The notes below the pieces were generated by a model, which searched no databases, was not told where the DNA came from, and saw nothing but the letters and a program-made list of their open reading frames with translations. The position numbers and the translations under genes are program-made. From a virus, in the IMG/VR virus record IMGVR_UViG_3300020418_000015, positions 1 to 36,478 of that record: a DNA stretch of 36,478 nt; one strand, written 5' to 3'. Shown piece after piece: positions 17,963 to 25,008 of the stretch; position 1 is the first letter of the stretch; each line of letters starts with the position of its first letter.

Positions 17963-18922
17963 TTAACCCTCACTTTTTTGGTAAAAATTGTCGATTGATA
18001 ACCTCATGTTTCCTTCTTTATTTATAGCCTGTACTGAGGTTTGATACAGAGCTAAATACTTTTGAACCATAGCATCGTTTCTATTGAAACTGCCAGCCTC
18101 AACTAAACAACCATACAGAAGAACGTCATAAGCGTTGTCTGTGAGCCAATTAGTAAGATTAGCTGTACTATCGGTTACAGTAATATTTGCACCCATGCCA
18201 TTTCCGTGTGTCGTGCAGTAATATTTTAAACTGCTTGGAGCATCAGACGGAACAACAAAGGTAGTCTTTGCCCCTGCCTGTCCCAGAACCCCTTCATTGG
18301 TAACACCTGTATTGTAACTCGAATCATCAGCCGTTCTAAATGCTATTTGATGCGTTGCGTTAGTACTATCGCTTTGATCGAAGATGTAAGTGTTTCCTCT
18401 GGCAAGAGACAAAGTAGGAGCGACTGAATTATTTAAGAGGAATTTATTTCCTCCGTATGAAACAACTGCAACAGTATAGGTTGTAGATGCTGTACCACCT
18501 GCCCCCAAAGCAGGTAATCTTCTTCTATAGGATATTTCTATATTAGTATTTGACGCAGGAGTAGGGGCGACATACAAAGCAGAATTGTCATAGTAAGAAT
18601 AGTATTTAGGCGTTCCTGTAACTGTTCTATTTGGCCAAAACTCCATCATAAATTCATCTGACCTAAGAAGAAGTATTTTTCTTACATTTGCGTCAACAAG
18701 ATGTAAGTTTTCTAAAACAACTAAATCAGCAGGTAATGTTATAAAAGCATCATTCTGCGAAAGAGAGCTAGTAGCTCTTTGCCTAAAGGCAGGTAGAACA
18801 AGATCTCTTGAAAGCTTAAGTTCGGTAATATCAATAAAGGTATCTATAGCAGCTGAGAACTCCGTTCCATCGTCTTCCATATAGTTCTTTATGTCCGTTA
18901 CTAACGTATTGTAATTAGGCAT
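17963..18922 (-). CDS. Head-tail adaptor-like protein with inserted cupredoxin-like domain
   Basis: A 319-residue protein made of two interleaved parts. Residues 1-140 and 253-319 match the phage adaptor pattern: VTDIKNYMEDDGTEF, IDTFIDITELKLSRDL, FITLPAD, TGTPKYY, IEISYRRRLPAL, then LTNWLTDNAYDVLLYGCLVE. In ordinary members I know, PALS...TNWL is continuous. Here residues 142-252 interrupt it with a beta-rich domain resembling a cupredoxin. It has THQIAF (H191), a Gly-rich loop, and KYYCTTHGNGMG with C236, H239 and M243, the four ligand types of a type-1 copper site. The host part is inferred to sit between portal and tail. Copper binding is inferred from sequence only. Starts one base inside the upstream stop. 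Confidence 0.85.
   Translation of the reverse strand: MPNYNTLVTDIKNYMEDDGTEFSAAIDTFIDITELKLSRDLVLPAFRQRATSSLSQNDAFITLPADLVVLENLHLVDANVRKILLLRSDEFMMEFWPNRTVTGTPKYYSYYDNSALYVAPTPASNTNIEISYRRRLPALGAGGTASTTYTVAVVSYGGNKFLLNNSVAPTLSLARGNTYIFDQSDSTNATHQIAFRTADDSSYNTGVTNEGVLGQAGAKTTFVVPSDAPSSLKYYCTTHGNGMGANITVTDSTANLTNWLTDNAYDVLLYGCLVEAGSFNRNDAMVQKYLALYQTSVQAINKEGNMRLSIDNFYQKSEG
18167..18499 (-). other. Cupredoxin-like insertion (H191, C236, H239, M243)
   Basis: This marks the inserted segment in the adaptor gene. It contains the strand-loop TLSLARGNTYIFDQSDSTNA, then H191, the Gly/Ala-rich stretch, and C-x2-H-x3-M. Plastocyanin and pseudoazurin use H...C-x2-H-x4-M, and amicyanin uses C-x2-H-x2-M, so the spacing lies within the known range. 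Confidence 0.65.
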
Positions 18923-19203
18923 TAGGATGTAACTCCTGCTGTATGTGGAAATCTATTATTAAACGCTGTATTGTTCGTTGCCACCTGATCTGCATCTGGT
19001 CTTGGATCTCGTAAGGCTTGTGGATCTACGACTTTTTCTTTCCCTAGGCGTAACTGTGGGTGATCTTCATCGTAACAAGGTGGACAAACACGAAGACCAT
19101 TTCTTCTTCCGTTTTCTACCTCTTCTCTTAATTGACTATACTTATATTGTTGTCCACATCTATCGCATACAGCTAAAGCGTATTTCCCACTTGCGTAACT
19201 CAT
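18922..19203 (-). CDS. Small zinc-ribbon late protein
   Basis: A 93-residue protein with two CxxC pairs, C13-C16 and C40-C43, which would bind one zinc. The family pattern is SYASGKYALAVCDRCGQQYK, then LRVCPPCYDEDHPQL and a Pro/Asp-rich tail with DPQALRDPRPD. I recall this as a common small protein beside adaptor genes in marine podovirus-like phages. Both ends share one base with neighbouring genes, so it is translated together with the two adaptor-like proteins. Its role in the virion is unknown. Confidence 0.75.
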   Translation of the reverse strand: MSYASGKYALAVCDRCGQQYKYSQLREEVENGRRNGLRVCPPCYDEDHPQLRLGKEKVVDPQALRDPRPDADQVATNNTAFNNRFPHTAGVTS

Positions 19204-19883
19204 TATGTCACCTTGGGAGTAATTTTAAAATCAGATCTGTCTCTGTCTTCCTGCGCGGCTAGACTAAAATCTTCATCATATATTTGCTTTAACATTGGAA
19301 CTCTGTCCATCGTGTTAGGATTTTTTAACGCAATATGATATGAAAGTCCTGATACGATTGCAGGGAGAAATCTAGTTGGTGCATCATATTGAGTAATAGA
19401 TCCTGATGTTGAGTCTTCTATCATGCTTACATAGTAGTAGACCAAAGTATAAGTATCATTGTCTGGGACTGGCCAAGGATAAAGTCTTGGGCCATCTCTA
19501 AGTCTTTCTATGTAAAGTTTATTAGGTCTTCCTGTGCTGTTTTTATTTGTAAGGGATGCCCACTCACCTAATGACATTCTGGTTATAGCAAGATCTGATT
19601 GACCTGTTCCAGAGCCTGTCCTAACGGAATGATCTAATATAGCCAAGACATAGCTTGGTAGAGTATAAGATCCACCACCTTGATTGAGAGAAAGCGTACC
19701 TTCTCTTATTGTCCAAAGATTAATACCTTTATTGGCAAACTCTTGACCAAGAAGATTAAGACTCCTTCTGGCAGTTCTGTAGTCTGCACCAGAATAGGCT
19801 CTTCCTAGTCCTGCTCGCTCATGTGCTTCTTCGACAATCTCATCGATGTCGAGATTGAAGCTGTAACTTCCACTTGTTGCCAT
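19203..19883 (-). CDS. Head-tail adaptor/connector-like protein
   Basis: A 226-residue protein beginning SFNLDIDEIVEEAHERAGL, then DYRTARRSLNLLGQEFANKG and INLWTIREGTL. This is the N-terminal helical pattern of P22 gp4/T7 gp11-type adaptor proteins. The middle holds TLPSYVLAILDHSVR, ITRMSLGEWASL, TGRPNKLYIERL and a YPWPVPDNDTYTLVYYYV strand set. These proteins bind under the portal and stabilise packaged DNA. A strong SD (AGGGA, six bases from the ATG) supports the start. It is the first of two adaptor-like genes, the second being the cupredoxin-containing one. Confidence 0.75.
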   Translation of the reverse strand: MATSGSYSFNLDIDEIVEEAHERAGLGRAYSGADYRTARRSLNLLGQEFANKGINLWTIREGTLSLNQGGGSYTLPSYVLAILDHSVRTGSGTGQSDLAITRMSLGEWASLTNKNSTGRPNKLYIERLRDGPRLYPWPVPDNDTYTLVYYYVSMIEDSTSGSITQYDAPTRFLPAIVSGLSYHIALKNPNTMDRVPMLKQIYDEDFSLAAQEDRDRSDFKITPKVT

Positions 19884-20011
19884 ATTTGTTCCCTAAATAA
19901 AAAATCTTCTTTTTTTTCTTTATGCCTAAGAACGATGTTATCTCGTTTTCCTTCAGGCATCTTGTGTTTTCTGTGACCTAGTGTAGGTCTTCTAACCCTA
20001 CGCCAACACAA
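19805..20011 (-). CDS. Candidate small basic protein (TTG start)
   Basis: A 68-residue frame starting at TTG 20011, with GGGAG nine bases upstream. The N-terminal half is very basic (CWRRVRRPTLGHRKHKMPEG). The last 79 bases overlap the next adaptor gene in another frame, which weakens the case. The good SD and the start lying directly after the stop of a preceding mini-ORF support it. If real, it would be a small nucleic-acid-binding or virion protein. No family recognised. Confidence 0.35.
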   Translation of the reverse strand: MCWRRVRRPTLGHRKHKMPEGKRDNIVLRHKEKKEDFLFREQIWQQVEVTASISTSMRLSKKHMSEQD

Positions 20012-20101
20012 CTAGTACTTCTCCCAAAGTGGTGGAAAATAAAAAGTCCACAAATAAGCCGAAAGCACTATGACTATAAATATTAAATCCTTCTCACTAA
20101 T
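20012..20101 (-). CDS. Candidate 29-residue membrane peptide with ATT start
   Basis: Reading from an ATT at 20101 (not ATG/GTG/TTG) gives ISEKDLIFIVIVLSAYLWTF then YFPPLWEKY: an acidic N-terminus, one transmembrane helix and an aromatic end. GGAGG lies six bases before the ATT, and the ATT overlaps the stop of the upstream gene (ATTAG), like the ATGA junctions elsewhere. The peptide could alternatively start at an in-frame GTG at 20068, giving only 18 residues. The start codon is uncertain; a mutated or rare start is the simplest explanation. Confidence 0.3.
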   Translation of the reverse strand: MSEKDLIFIVIVLSAYLWTFYFPPLWEKY

Positions 20102-20531
20102 TTGTTGCCTCCTTTAGGTACATGGTGAAGTAAACAAGTCCACCCACCAATAACGCTATTACGACAACACCTACAAAAAGAGACAAATAATATTCTCTTT
20201 GGTTTTTCCTTCTTAAGGCTTCTGCCCTACCTTCACGATCCTCTTTCATCACCTGTTCTCGGATCTTCTGAAGTTCATTCCATCCCTTCATTCCTCTTGT
20301 TTCGAGGATAACTCTTTTTAATTGCTCTTCCATATCACGAGCTTGTACTGTAGCCATGTAGGTTTCTAAAGCTCTTGAGGATGCACCTCCCTTGCCCTTT
20401 GAAGCCTGTGTATGTTTCGTATTTACTTGATCAACAGCATCCCATATTCTACCTAAGTCTTTCCCAAGACTTTGTAGATCCTTACCCATAGCGATACCTG
20501 CCTTGACTGCACCTAGTGCTGCCATACCCAT
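20097..20531 (-). CDS. Membrane-anchored helical protein
   Basis: A 144-residue protein. The N-terminus (MGMAALGAVKAGIAMGKDLQ then SLGKDLGRIWDAVDQ) is helical and Ala/Gly-rich. The centre (about 60-110) is a charged helix (RDMEEQLKRVILETRGMKGW), and one transmembrane segment lies at about residues 114-136 (LSLFVGVVVIALLVGGLVYF). I recall similar proteins upstream of adaptor genes in marine phages, with no known function. Its neighbour 20569-20829 also ends in a transmembrane helix, so the pair could act together at the membrane, in lysis or DNA entry. That is inference. Confidence 0.7.
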   Translation of the reverse strand: MGMAALGAVKAGIAMGKDLQSLGKDLGRIWDAVDQVNTKHTQASKGKGGASSRALETYMATVQARDMEEQLKRVILETRGMKGWNELQKIREQVMKEDREGRAEALRRKNQREYYLSLFVGVVVIALLVGGLVYFTMYLKEATN

Positions 20532-20568
20532 CGTAATTGGATCTATAGCGATTCCCCCTAAATAAAAA

Positions 20569-20829
20569 TTACTTAAACCATCCTATCAATAAATTAAGCA
20601 AAACTCCAAAAGCACCACCAATCCCTAGAAGGACAATAAAAGCTCCCCTCCAACGATTGGCAGTTGCTCTAAGCTGTGATATATCAGCCTTCATTTCATT
20701 CATATCAGAATGCATATGTGCCACTCGTTCTTCTAAACGAGCTAGAGCCACAGCGATACTTTCCTGTCTGTTTAAACCACCACGCTCTGCCACAATAACT
20801 ACCTTTCCTGAATCGACTATATTAGCCAT
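20569..20829 (-). CDS. Holin-like (XhlA-type) membrane protein
   Basis: An 86-residue protein. A coiled coil (LARLEERVAHMHSDMNEMKA then DISQLRATANRW) is followed by one transmembrane helix, FIVLLGIGGAFGVLLNLLIG, and a short WFK tail. This is the topology of XhlA/haemolysin-type phage holin partners. It overlaps the preceding gene by 8 bases (20822-20829). I infer a lysis-related membrane protein. No endolysin is visible in the window, so lysis function is unproven. Confidence 0.65.
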   Translation of the reverse strand: MANIVDSGKVVIVAERGGLNRQESIAVALARLEERVAHMHSDMNEMKADISQLRATANRWRGAFIVLLGIGGAFGVLLNLLIGWFK

Positions 20830-21103
20830 GAAATAAAGTTACAGATGATACTGATGTTACATCTACATACACATTGGTAGCAAACTTAAGACCACCTTCT
20901 GGTACTGTAATTGATCCACTAGCTTCACCTGCTGCTGTTTGTGGAACAGTAAGAGAAAGCAAGATTGTTCCACTCGCTCCACCATCTCTAAGGACGATTG
21001 CTCCTGCTCCTGTTCCATAGATATAGTAGATTTTCTTAACCCTAGTCGGTTGATCTACAGCGACTCCATCGGCCGTGACTGTTGTTGCCGTTATAAGTCC
21101 CAT
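20822..21103 (-). CDS. Small beta-rich virion protein
   Basis: A 93-residue protein (MGLITATTVTADGVAVDQPT) with strands separated by Gly-rich turns: KKIYYIYGTGAGAIVLRDGG, ILLSLTVPQ, ITVPEGGLKFATNVYVDV. It resembles small phage proteins found just after the capsid genes, which may decorate the head or fibres. It is the third small gene after the capsid gene and its 3' end overlaps the holin-like gene. There is no catalytic motif. Confidence 0.65.
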   Translation of the reverse strand: MGLITATTVTADGVAVDQPTRVKKIYYIYGTGAGAIVLRDGGASGTILLSLTVPQTAAGEASGSITVPEGGLKFATNVYVDVTSVSSVTLFHG

Positions 21104-21110
21104 GTTACAC

Positions 21111-21530
21111 CTATGATAAGTTGTTGTTTTGGATATACATTACAGTTACAGTAGCTGCCCCTGTTGTACCATCGCCACCTGCCATTGCAGTATCGGCCAA
21201 TATTTGAAGATCACTTGTTCCAACATCGGTGGCTTCTGTGTCCAGAGTTCCGTGTGTAGTACCAAGTGCTTTTACGTTTAGTGCATCAACAAATGCGTTT
21301 GGATCAGCTGATGTTCCTACGCTTACAGTAGCTGCACCACTATCGTTTGATACAGTTGATACGTTAACAATTACGTCAATGATTTGTGAGTTTGCAGGGA
21401 TGGTTGCACATACCTGATCTGTCACAGCTGCACCGATTATATCGATGACTTTTGATTGTGCCATCACGACTGATCCGATATTTGAACCAGATCCTGCCTT
21501 GATTGGGCCTGAAAATGTAGTAGTTCCCAT
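21111..21530 (-). CDS. Small virion (head fibre or decoration) protein
   Basis: A 139-residue protein. The N-terminus GTTTFSGPIKAGSGSNIGSV is typical of small proteins encoded after the major capsid gene in marine phages ('..TTYSGPV...'). The rest is a beta-rich, Ala/Val/Thr-rich domain (VCATIPANSQIIDVIVNVST, then AATVSVGTS and TGAATVTVMYIQN). It is the first gene after the terminator-like hairpin that follows the capsid gene, so it may have its own promoter or be expressed by readthrough. I infer a head-decoration role. Confidence 0.7.
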   Translation of the reverse strand: MGTTTFSGPIKAGSGSNIGSVVMAQSKVIDIIGAAVTDQVCATIPANSQIIDVIVNVSTVSNDSGAATVSVGTSADPNAFVDALNVKALGTTHGTLDTEATDVGTSDLQILADTAMAGGDGTTGAATVTVMYIQNNNLS

Positions 21531-21572
21531 AATTAAAATTCCTTCTTGTCTAATGGGTTAGTCAGTTAAAAA

Positions 21573-21579
21573 CTGTCAA
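21573..21579 (-). promoter_or_regulatory. Candidate promoter -35 (TTGACA) after capsid gene
   Basis: On the minus strand a perfect TTGACA lies just after the hairpin at the capsid gene end. With an 18-base spacer the -10 would be CATTAG, only a 3/6 match. It could restart transcription of the small virion genes after the terminator. Weak on its own. Confidence 0.3.
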
Positions 21580-21618
21580 GAAAACCAAGGGAGGTGGCAA
21601 TCAAGCCACGCTCCCTAT
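21578..21618 (-). terminator. Intrinsic terminator-like hairpin after major capsid gene
   Basis: The minus-strand RNA has a stem AGGGAGCGUGGC pairing with GCCACCUCCCU (11 bp, one bulged base) around a 6-base loop (UUGAUU). A T-rich tail TTGGTTTTCTT follows. It starts about 8 bases after the capsid stop codon. The broken T-run suggests partial termination, which would make capsid mRNA more abundant than downstream messages. Confidence 0.6.
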
Positions 21619-21626
21619 CACGAGTT

Positions 21627-22532
21627 TTAAGCTCCGGGAGATCCGAAAATCCCTAGAGGATCAGAGTACCCAAATGAATACCTCTCTCTACCCTTGTACT
21701 TAACATTACCTGTCTCAAAGTCGCCTTCCATAGAAGTCTTCATTGCGACACGAACAAAGTGCTTTAAGCCATTTGCTACGTCTGTAGTTAAGAACCAAGC
21801 GTCTGGATCGGTTAAGAAATGGTGTACCATATATCCACCTGGAATTGCAGATGTAGACGCAAGAGCGTTAACATCATTGTCGGCAGTTCCTGCCCTCATT
21901 GTAGACTTGAGGATTCTCTCTGCTTCAAATTGCAAGTCAGATGGGATGATTAACTTTTGAGGTCTGGCCGCAATTTTCAGCCCTCTCTCATCAGTCCATT
22001 TCCCTATTTGGATAACAGCAGCCTCTAGAGAAGTCTCATTCAAATCAGCAGGTGTGCTTGGTTCGTTAGAGTTCGTTCCACCATTCACCAATGGATGTGC
22101 TGTGGAAAGAAGGTTAACGCCATCACCACCAACTTGACCTGTAAAGCCTTCGTTAAGTACTGCAGCTCCTTTAATCTCTTTAGTGTGCTGAAAAGCACGA
22201 GCTAAAGCTTTAGTATATCTAGCAGACAAACTTGCATAAAGGTTATCTTCGATTGCTTCTTCAGTTAACGAGAAACCCATAGCGATAGTATTGTGTACGT
22301 ATCTGCTTGTATAGGCTTCTTGTGCATCGTCATAAGTAATCGCAGCGCCTTCATCCTTAGTACCTGCTAAACCGAAGCCAGATAATTTGACTTCTTCTTC
22401 AAACGATCTATCAGAGTTTTCAGTCTCAAAGACTTGTCTCCACTCTTCTGGATGCTGTTTGTATTCTAAACCGAACAAACTATTCAAACCTGGGAGTAGT
22501 TCCTTCAGTAATTGGGATCTTGATATAGCCAT
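21627..22532 (-). CDS. Major capsid protein (Mu gpT-like, HK97 fold)
   Basis: A 301-residue protein. Its pattern matches gpT-type major head proteins: MAISRSQLLKELLPGLNSLF, FEEEVKLSGFGLAGTKDEGA, YDDAQEAYTSRYVHNTIAMG, LTEEAIEDNLYASLSARYTK, then ADLNETSLEAAVIQI, GLKIAARPQKLIIPSDL, LTDPDAWFLTT and RERYSFGYSDPLGIFG. About 300 residues is normal for the family, so it looks complete. There is no N-terminal protease-processed delta domain; a separate scaffold is encoded upstream (23650-24594). It is followed by a terminator-like hairpin. Confidence 0.92.
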   Translation of the reverse strand: MAISRSQLLKELLPGLNSLFGLEYKQHPEEWRQVFETENSDRSFEEEVKLSGFGLAGTKDEGAAITYDDAQEAYTSRYVHNTIAMGFSLTEEAIEDNLYASLSARYTKALARAFQHTKEIKGAAVLNEGFTGQVGGDGVNLLSTAHPLVNGGTNSNEPSTPADLNETSLEAAVIQIGKWTDERGLKIAARPQKLIIPSDLQFEAERILKSTMRAGTADNDVNALASTSAIPGGYMVHHFLTDPDAWFLTTDVANGLKHFVRVAMKTSMEGDFETGNVKYKGRERYSFGYSDPLGIFGSPGA

Positions 22533-22544
22533 TTACTGTACCCC

Positions 22545-23141
22545 CTAAGTTATCGCAGCAGCCATTAAGGCGTGCTCGGATTGGTTCATCATCACAATGA
22601 TGTCAGTATAGGCATCTCCAACTGAAGAGCCTGGTCTGTCAACAAAGTCTACAATACGCCAACATTTGCCTGTAATGGCAGCTGTTGATGCACCTGCTTG
22701 TATTCCACTATTCCCTGTAGTGGTGTTTCCAGAAGCCGTCTGAGCCATGTCAATGGTTTGCCCTAGTAATGTTTGGGCGATTGCACCATCGGCCTGTACT
22801 TCGTACAGCGTCATTGGGTTTATAGACACAACAGCCTTAATATCATCAGCGACAATGCCACCTGGATAATATTGTCTGTGTGTTGGTTGGCCTGTATTTG
22901 GGTCTGTATAACTACAGCCTAAAAACACACCAATCGGATTAACCTCGCCAGCTGCTGATTCACGAACTAAATGACCATCATCGGTTGAGTTCGTTACGTC
23001 AGCGTATCCTACAACGTCACCATTGAAGATTGCAGTCGCATAGCCTGACTTAATAGAAATTTCCATAGTCGAGCCAGCAAACGGCATTCCCCCAAGTAAC
23101 CCAATAGGCTTTAAGCCACGAGGAGCACTAGTCGTAGACAT
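22545..23141 (-). CDS. Putative capsid decoration/stabilising protein
   Basis: A 198-residue protein. The N-terminus has the 'PRGLKPIGLLGGMPFAGSTM' pattern that I associate with capsid-associated proteins encoded directly before the major capsid protein in marine phages. These have SYATA.F.GD and later a YPGG..AD segment, LYEVQADGAIA, and a variable Gln/Thr-rich loop. Size and position (between the scaffold-side gene and the capsid gene) agree. I infer a decoration protein, but there is no direct evidence of trimer formation or capsid binding. Confidence 0.7.
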   Translation of the reverse strand: MSTTSAPRGLKPIGLLGGMPFAGSTMEISIKSGYATAIFNGDVVGYADVTNSTDDGHLVRESAAGEVNPIGVFLGCSYTDPNTGQPTHRQYYPGGIVADDIKAVVSINPMTLYEVQADGAIAQTLLGQTIDMAQTASGNTTTGNSGIQAGASTAAITGKCWRIVDFVDRPGSSVGDAYTDIIVMMNQSEHALMAAAIT

Positions 23142-23174
23142 AGATCTACCTCCTATTTAGGTTTAAGGTTTAAA

Positions 23175-23642
23175 TTACCCTCTACCGAAAGTTACCCTAC
23201 TAGAATTAGCAGGTTTATCCATCGGCATACGAGGATTACTTTCCTTCATAAGATTGTTATCAACAGATGCTTGATGATCTTGCGATTGTTTCAAGTAATG
23301 ATTGTTGCGTTGATTAACCATCCTTTCAGGCATTTTACAGAGAAGTAATCCACCCACCTCTAGTTTGCCCTCGAACCTTGGATTAGGATCGATAACAAGG
23401 TGTGCGAGTTCTGGTACTTCTTCTATGTCAACAGGTTGCCAACCTTCACGAATTTTTTTAGAATAATTCGTTGGGTCTGCTTCCCCCATAGATGATACCC
23501 TAACCCACTTAAATTTGATCCCATCTTTTGGATGTGGATCTGGCAAGAGATTAGCTGGTGTCCAATCTTGGTTGCGTTCCTCCTGTTCTCTCTTCTCTAC
23601 AGATCTAGGAGTACGATTTTTGTTTTGCTGTGCTTGAGTCAT
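23175..23642 (-). CDS. Head-morphogenesis-associated hypothetical protein
   Basis: A 155-residue protein. Its conserved core reads GIKFKWVRVSSMGEADPTNY, SKKIREGWQPVDIEEVPEL, then FEGKLEVGGLLLCKMPERMV and a VDNNLMKESNPRMP C-terminal motif ending in VTFGRG. I recall this family as constant in marine phage head clusters between the scaffold and capsid genes, with no defined role. It is highly charged and lacks membrane segments. It may be a scaffold accessory or an internal head protein. The stop of the scaffold gene is 8 bases upstream. Confidence 0.7.
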   Translation of the reverse strand: MTQAQQNKNRTPRSVEKREQEERNQDWTPANLLPDPHPKDGIKFKWVRVSSMGEADPTNYSKKIREGWQPVDIEEVPELAHLVIDPNPRFEGKLEVGGLLLCKMPERMVNQRNNHYLKQSQDHQASVDNNLMKESNPRMPMDKPANSSRVTFGRG

Positions 23643-23649
23643 GTAAACC

Positions 23650-24594
23650 TCAATTATTTAAAGCGACAAACTCTTTGGCGTAATCTTCTAGAGATACACC
23701 CAAGCGATTGGCGACTGCCACTTGTGATGGCGTTAGACGGACTTTGCGTGACTTGTTAGCTACCTGATTACCCGCTGGGGTAACCATTGGCTGTTGGGTC
23801 ACAGGTTTCTGTGTTTCCTTCGGCTTATCCGTTTCTTCCTCGGAAAACTTGTGTGGGAGTTCTCTTCGCAAACGAGAATCCAATGTGTCATAATACTCAT
23901 CGGAATCTACTTGCACTCCCCCTCGGACTATATCGTCATGGATGGTATAAGCGACATTAGTCATTACCATATCACGATTAAACCAAGGATTTCGTGATGC
24001 CCACTCAACAGCTTTTGTGTTAGGTGGTGCTTTCAACTCTGGTTGTTGTTGTTTACCGATGTTTTCAGCTACCCTTTTCATCTGTCCCACTTGAGACTTC
24101 TGTGCCGTAGCTTCCATCATCTGTTGTTGTGCTAGAGCTATCTTCTCTGCGTCCCCTTCTTCGTAGGCTCTTTTGAAGGCCTCCTTGGCAGATTCGACTT
24201 GGCTCTTAATTCTATTTTCAAACTCGGTGCTGCCGAACTCTCCAAACTTGCTTGCTTGCTCTCTAAGTTCTTTATTTTCGTTGAGAACCTTTTGAGCGAC
24301 TGAATAATATTCATCTCTCTGTCTTTCAGCCTCTCGTTGTCTTTTCGTAAGGTCATCAATTCGCTTTTGGAATTTGGTCTTACCCTGCTTGCTAGGACTC
24401 GGTTCAGCTTCTTTTTCTTCAGTCTCTGCTTTAGTTTCGACAGATTCGTCAGTCTTGGTATCTTCCTGTGTCTCGACAGGGGTGCTTTCAGCAGCATTAT
24501 CTGCTTCTTCAAGCTTAACATCTACCTCAACTTCTTCCTCTTTTAGTTGATCTTCGCTAATTACAGCTTCTTCTGTTTGTTTTTCTACACTCAT
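23650..24594 (-). CDS. Capsid scaffolding protein
   Basis: A 314-residue protein. The first 70 residues are strongly acidic (Glu/Asp-rich, repeated VETKxE and EEKEAE patterns). Residues about 72-185 are a long charged coiled coil (FQKRIDDLTKRQREAERQRD, and AYEEGDAEKIALAQQQMME). The C-terminal part contains a short RKVRLTPSQVAVANRLGVS helix, which likely binds the coat protein. Acidic N-terminus, coiled coil and C-terminal basic helix are the usual scaffold layout. It is next to the head genes and 4 bases overlap the GroES-like gene (ATGA). No protease is visible, so removal of the scaffold would be by exit, as in P22. Confidence 0.85.
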   Translation of the reverse strand: MSVEKQTEEAVISEDQLKEEEVEVDVKLEEADNAAESTPVETQEDTKTDESVETKAETEEKEAEPSPSKQGKTKFQKRIDDLTKRQREAERQRDEYYSVAQKVLNENKELREQASKFGEFGSTEFENRIKSQVESAKEAFKRAYEEGDAEKIALAQQQMMEATAQKSQVGQMKRVAENIGKQQQPELKAPPNTKAVEWASRNPWFNRDMVMTNVAYTIHDDIVRGGVQVDSDEYYDTLDSRLRRELPHKFSEEETDKPKETQKPVTQQPMVTPAGNQVANKSRKVRLTPSQVAVANRLGVSLEDYAKEFVALNN

Positions 24595-24968
24595 GCGTTG
24601 GCCCTCGAAATTTTAGTTGGATCTTTAATAACAGCGAGGACTGAATCATCGTTGATAATTCTCATTTCCACGCCATCGTACTCAAAGCGATGACCGACAT
24701 ATTTAGATAAGACTACCCAATCTCCGACTTTACACCATGCTTTACCACGAAAGCGATGATCTTCGTTTGGATAACAGTTATTTCCAAGCGTAACAACTTT
24801 TGCCACGATTGAAGCGATATCTTCCTTATCTTTGATATCGGATGGAAGTATAATACCTCCTTTGGTTTGTTCCTCTACTTTAGGAACGACAACAAGAATG
24901 TGATATCCTGTTGGTGTTGGTGCGTCATCTGGAATGACGACATTTGCAGTAGAATATACTGATGACAT
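24591..24968 (-). CDS. GroES-like co-chaperonin (phage cpn10)
   Basis: A 125-residue protein matching cpn10 along most of its length. Residues 18-31 (TPTGYHILVVVPKV) form the first strand. The mobile loop at about 33-47 (EQTKGGIILPSDI) carries the IIL hydrophobic tripeptide that contacts GroEL. The C-terminal barrel includes KVGDWVVLSKYVGHRFEYDG and DDSVLAVI. A 15-residue N-terminal extension and a short insertion make it longer than host GroES (about 97). Like T4 gp31, it probably replaces host GroES to fold the capsid protein, which fits its place beside scaffold and capsid genes. The SD is inside a hairpin (see 24969-24994). Confidence 0.85.
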   Translation of the reverse strand: MSSVYSTANVVIPDDAPTPTGYHILVVVPKVEEQTKGGIILPSDIKDKEDIASIVAKVVTLGNNCYPNEDHRFRGKAWCKVGDWVVLSKYVGHRFEYDGVEMRIINDDSVLAVIKDPTKISRANA

Positions 24969-24994
24969 TTAAGTCTCCTATTTTTTTTGGAGAC
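24969..24994 (-). promoter_or_regulatory. RNA hairpin hiding the GroES ribosome binding site
   Basis: On the transcript GUCUCC (24994-24989) pairs perfectly with GGAGAC (24978-24973) around a 10-base A-rich loop AAAAAAAAUA. GGAG of the second arm is the SD of the groES-like gene, five bases before its ATG at 24968. The fold would block ribosome binding. It is a 6-bp stem with two G:C pairs at the loop end, so moderately stable and possibly temperature sensitive. Confidence 0.5.
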
Positions 24995-25008
24995 GCTCCC
25001 TTTTGCGA

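Noticed and set aside
24138-24521. 127-codon Lys/Leu-rich frame inside the scaffold gene
   Set aside because: It is the shifted frame of the acidic/coiled-coil scaffold gene, and the scaffold frame has clear family features.
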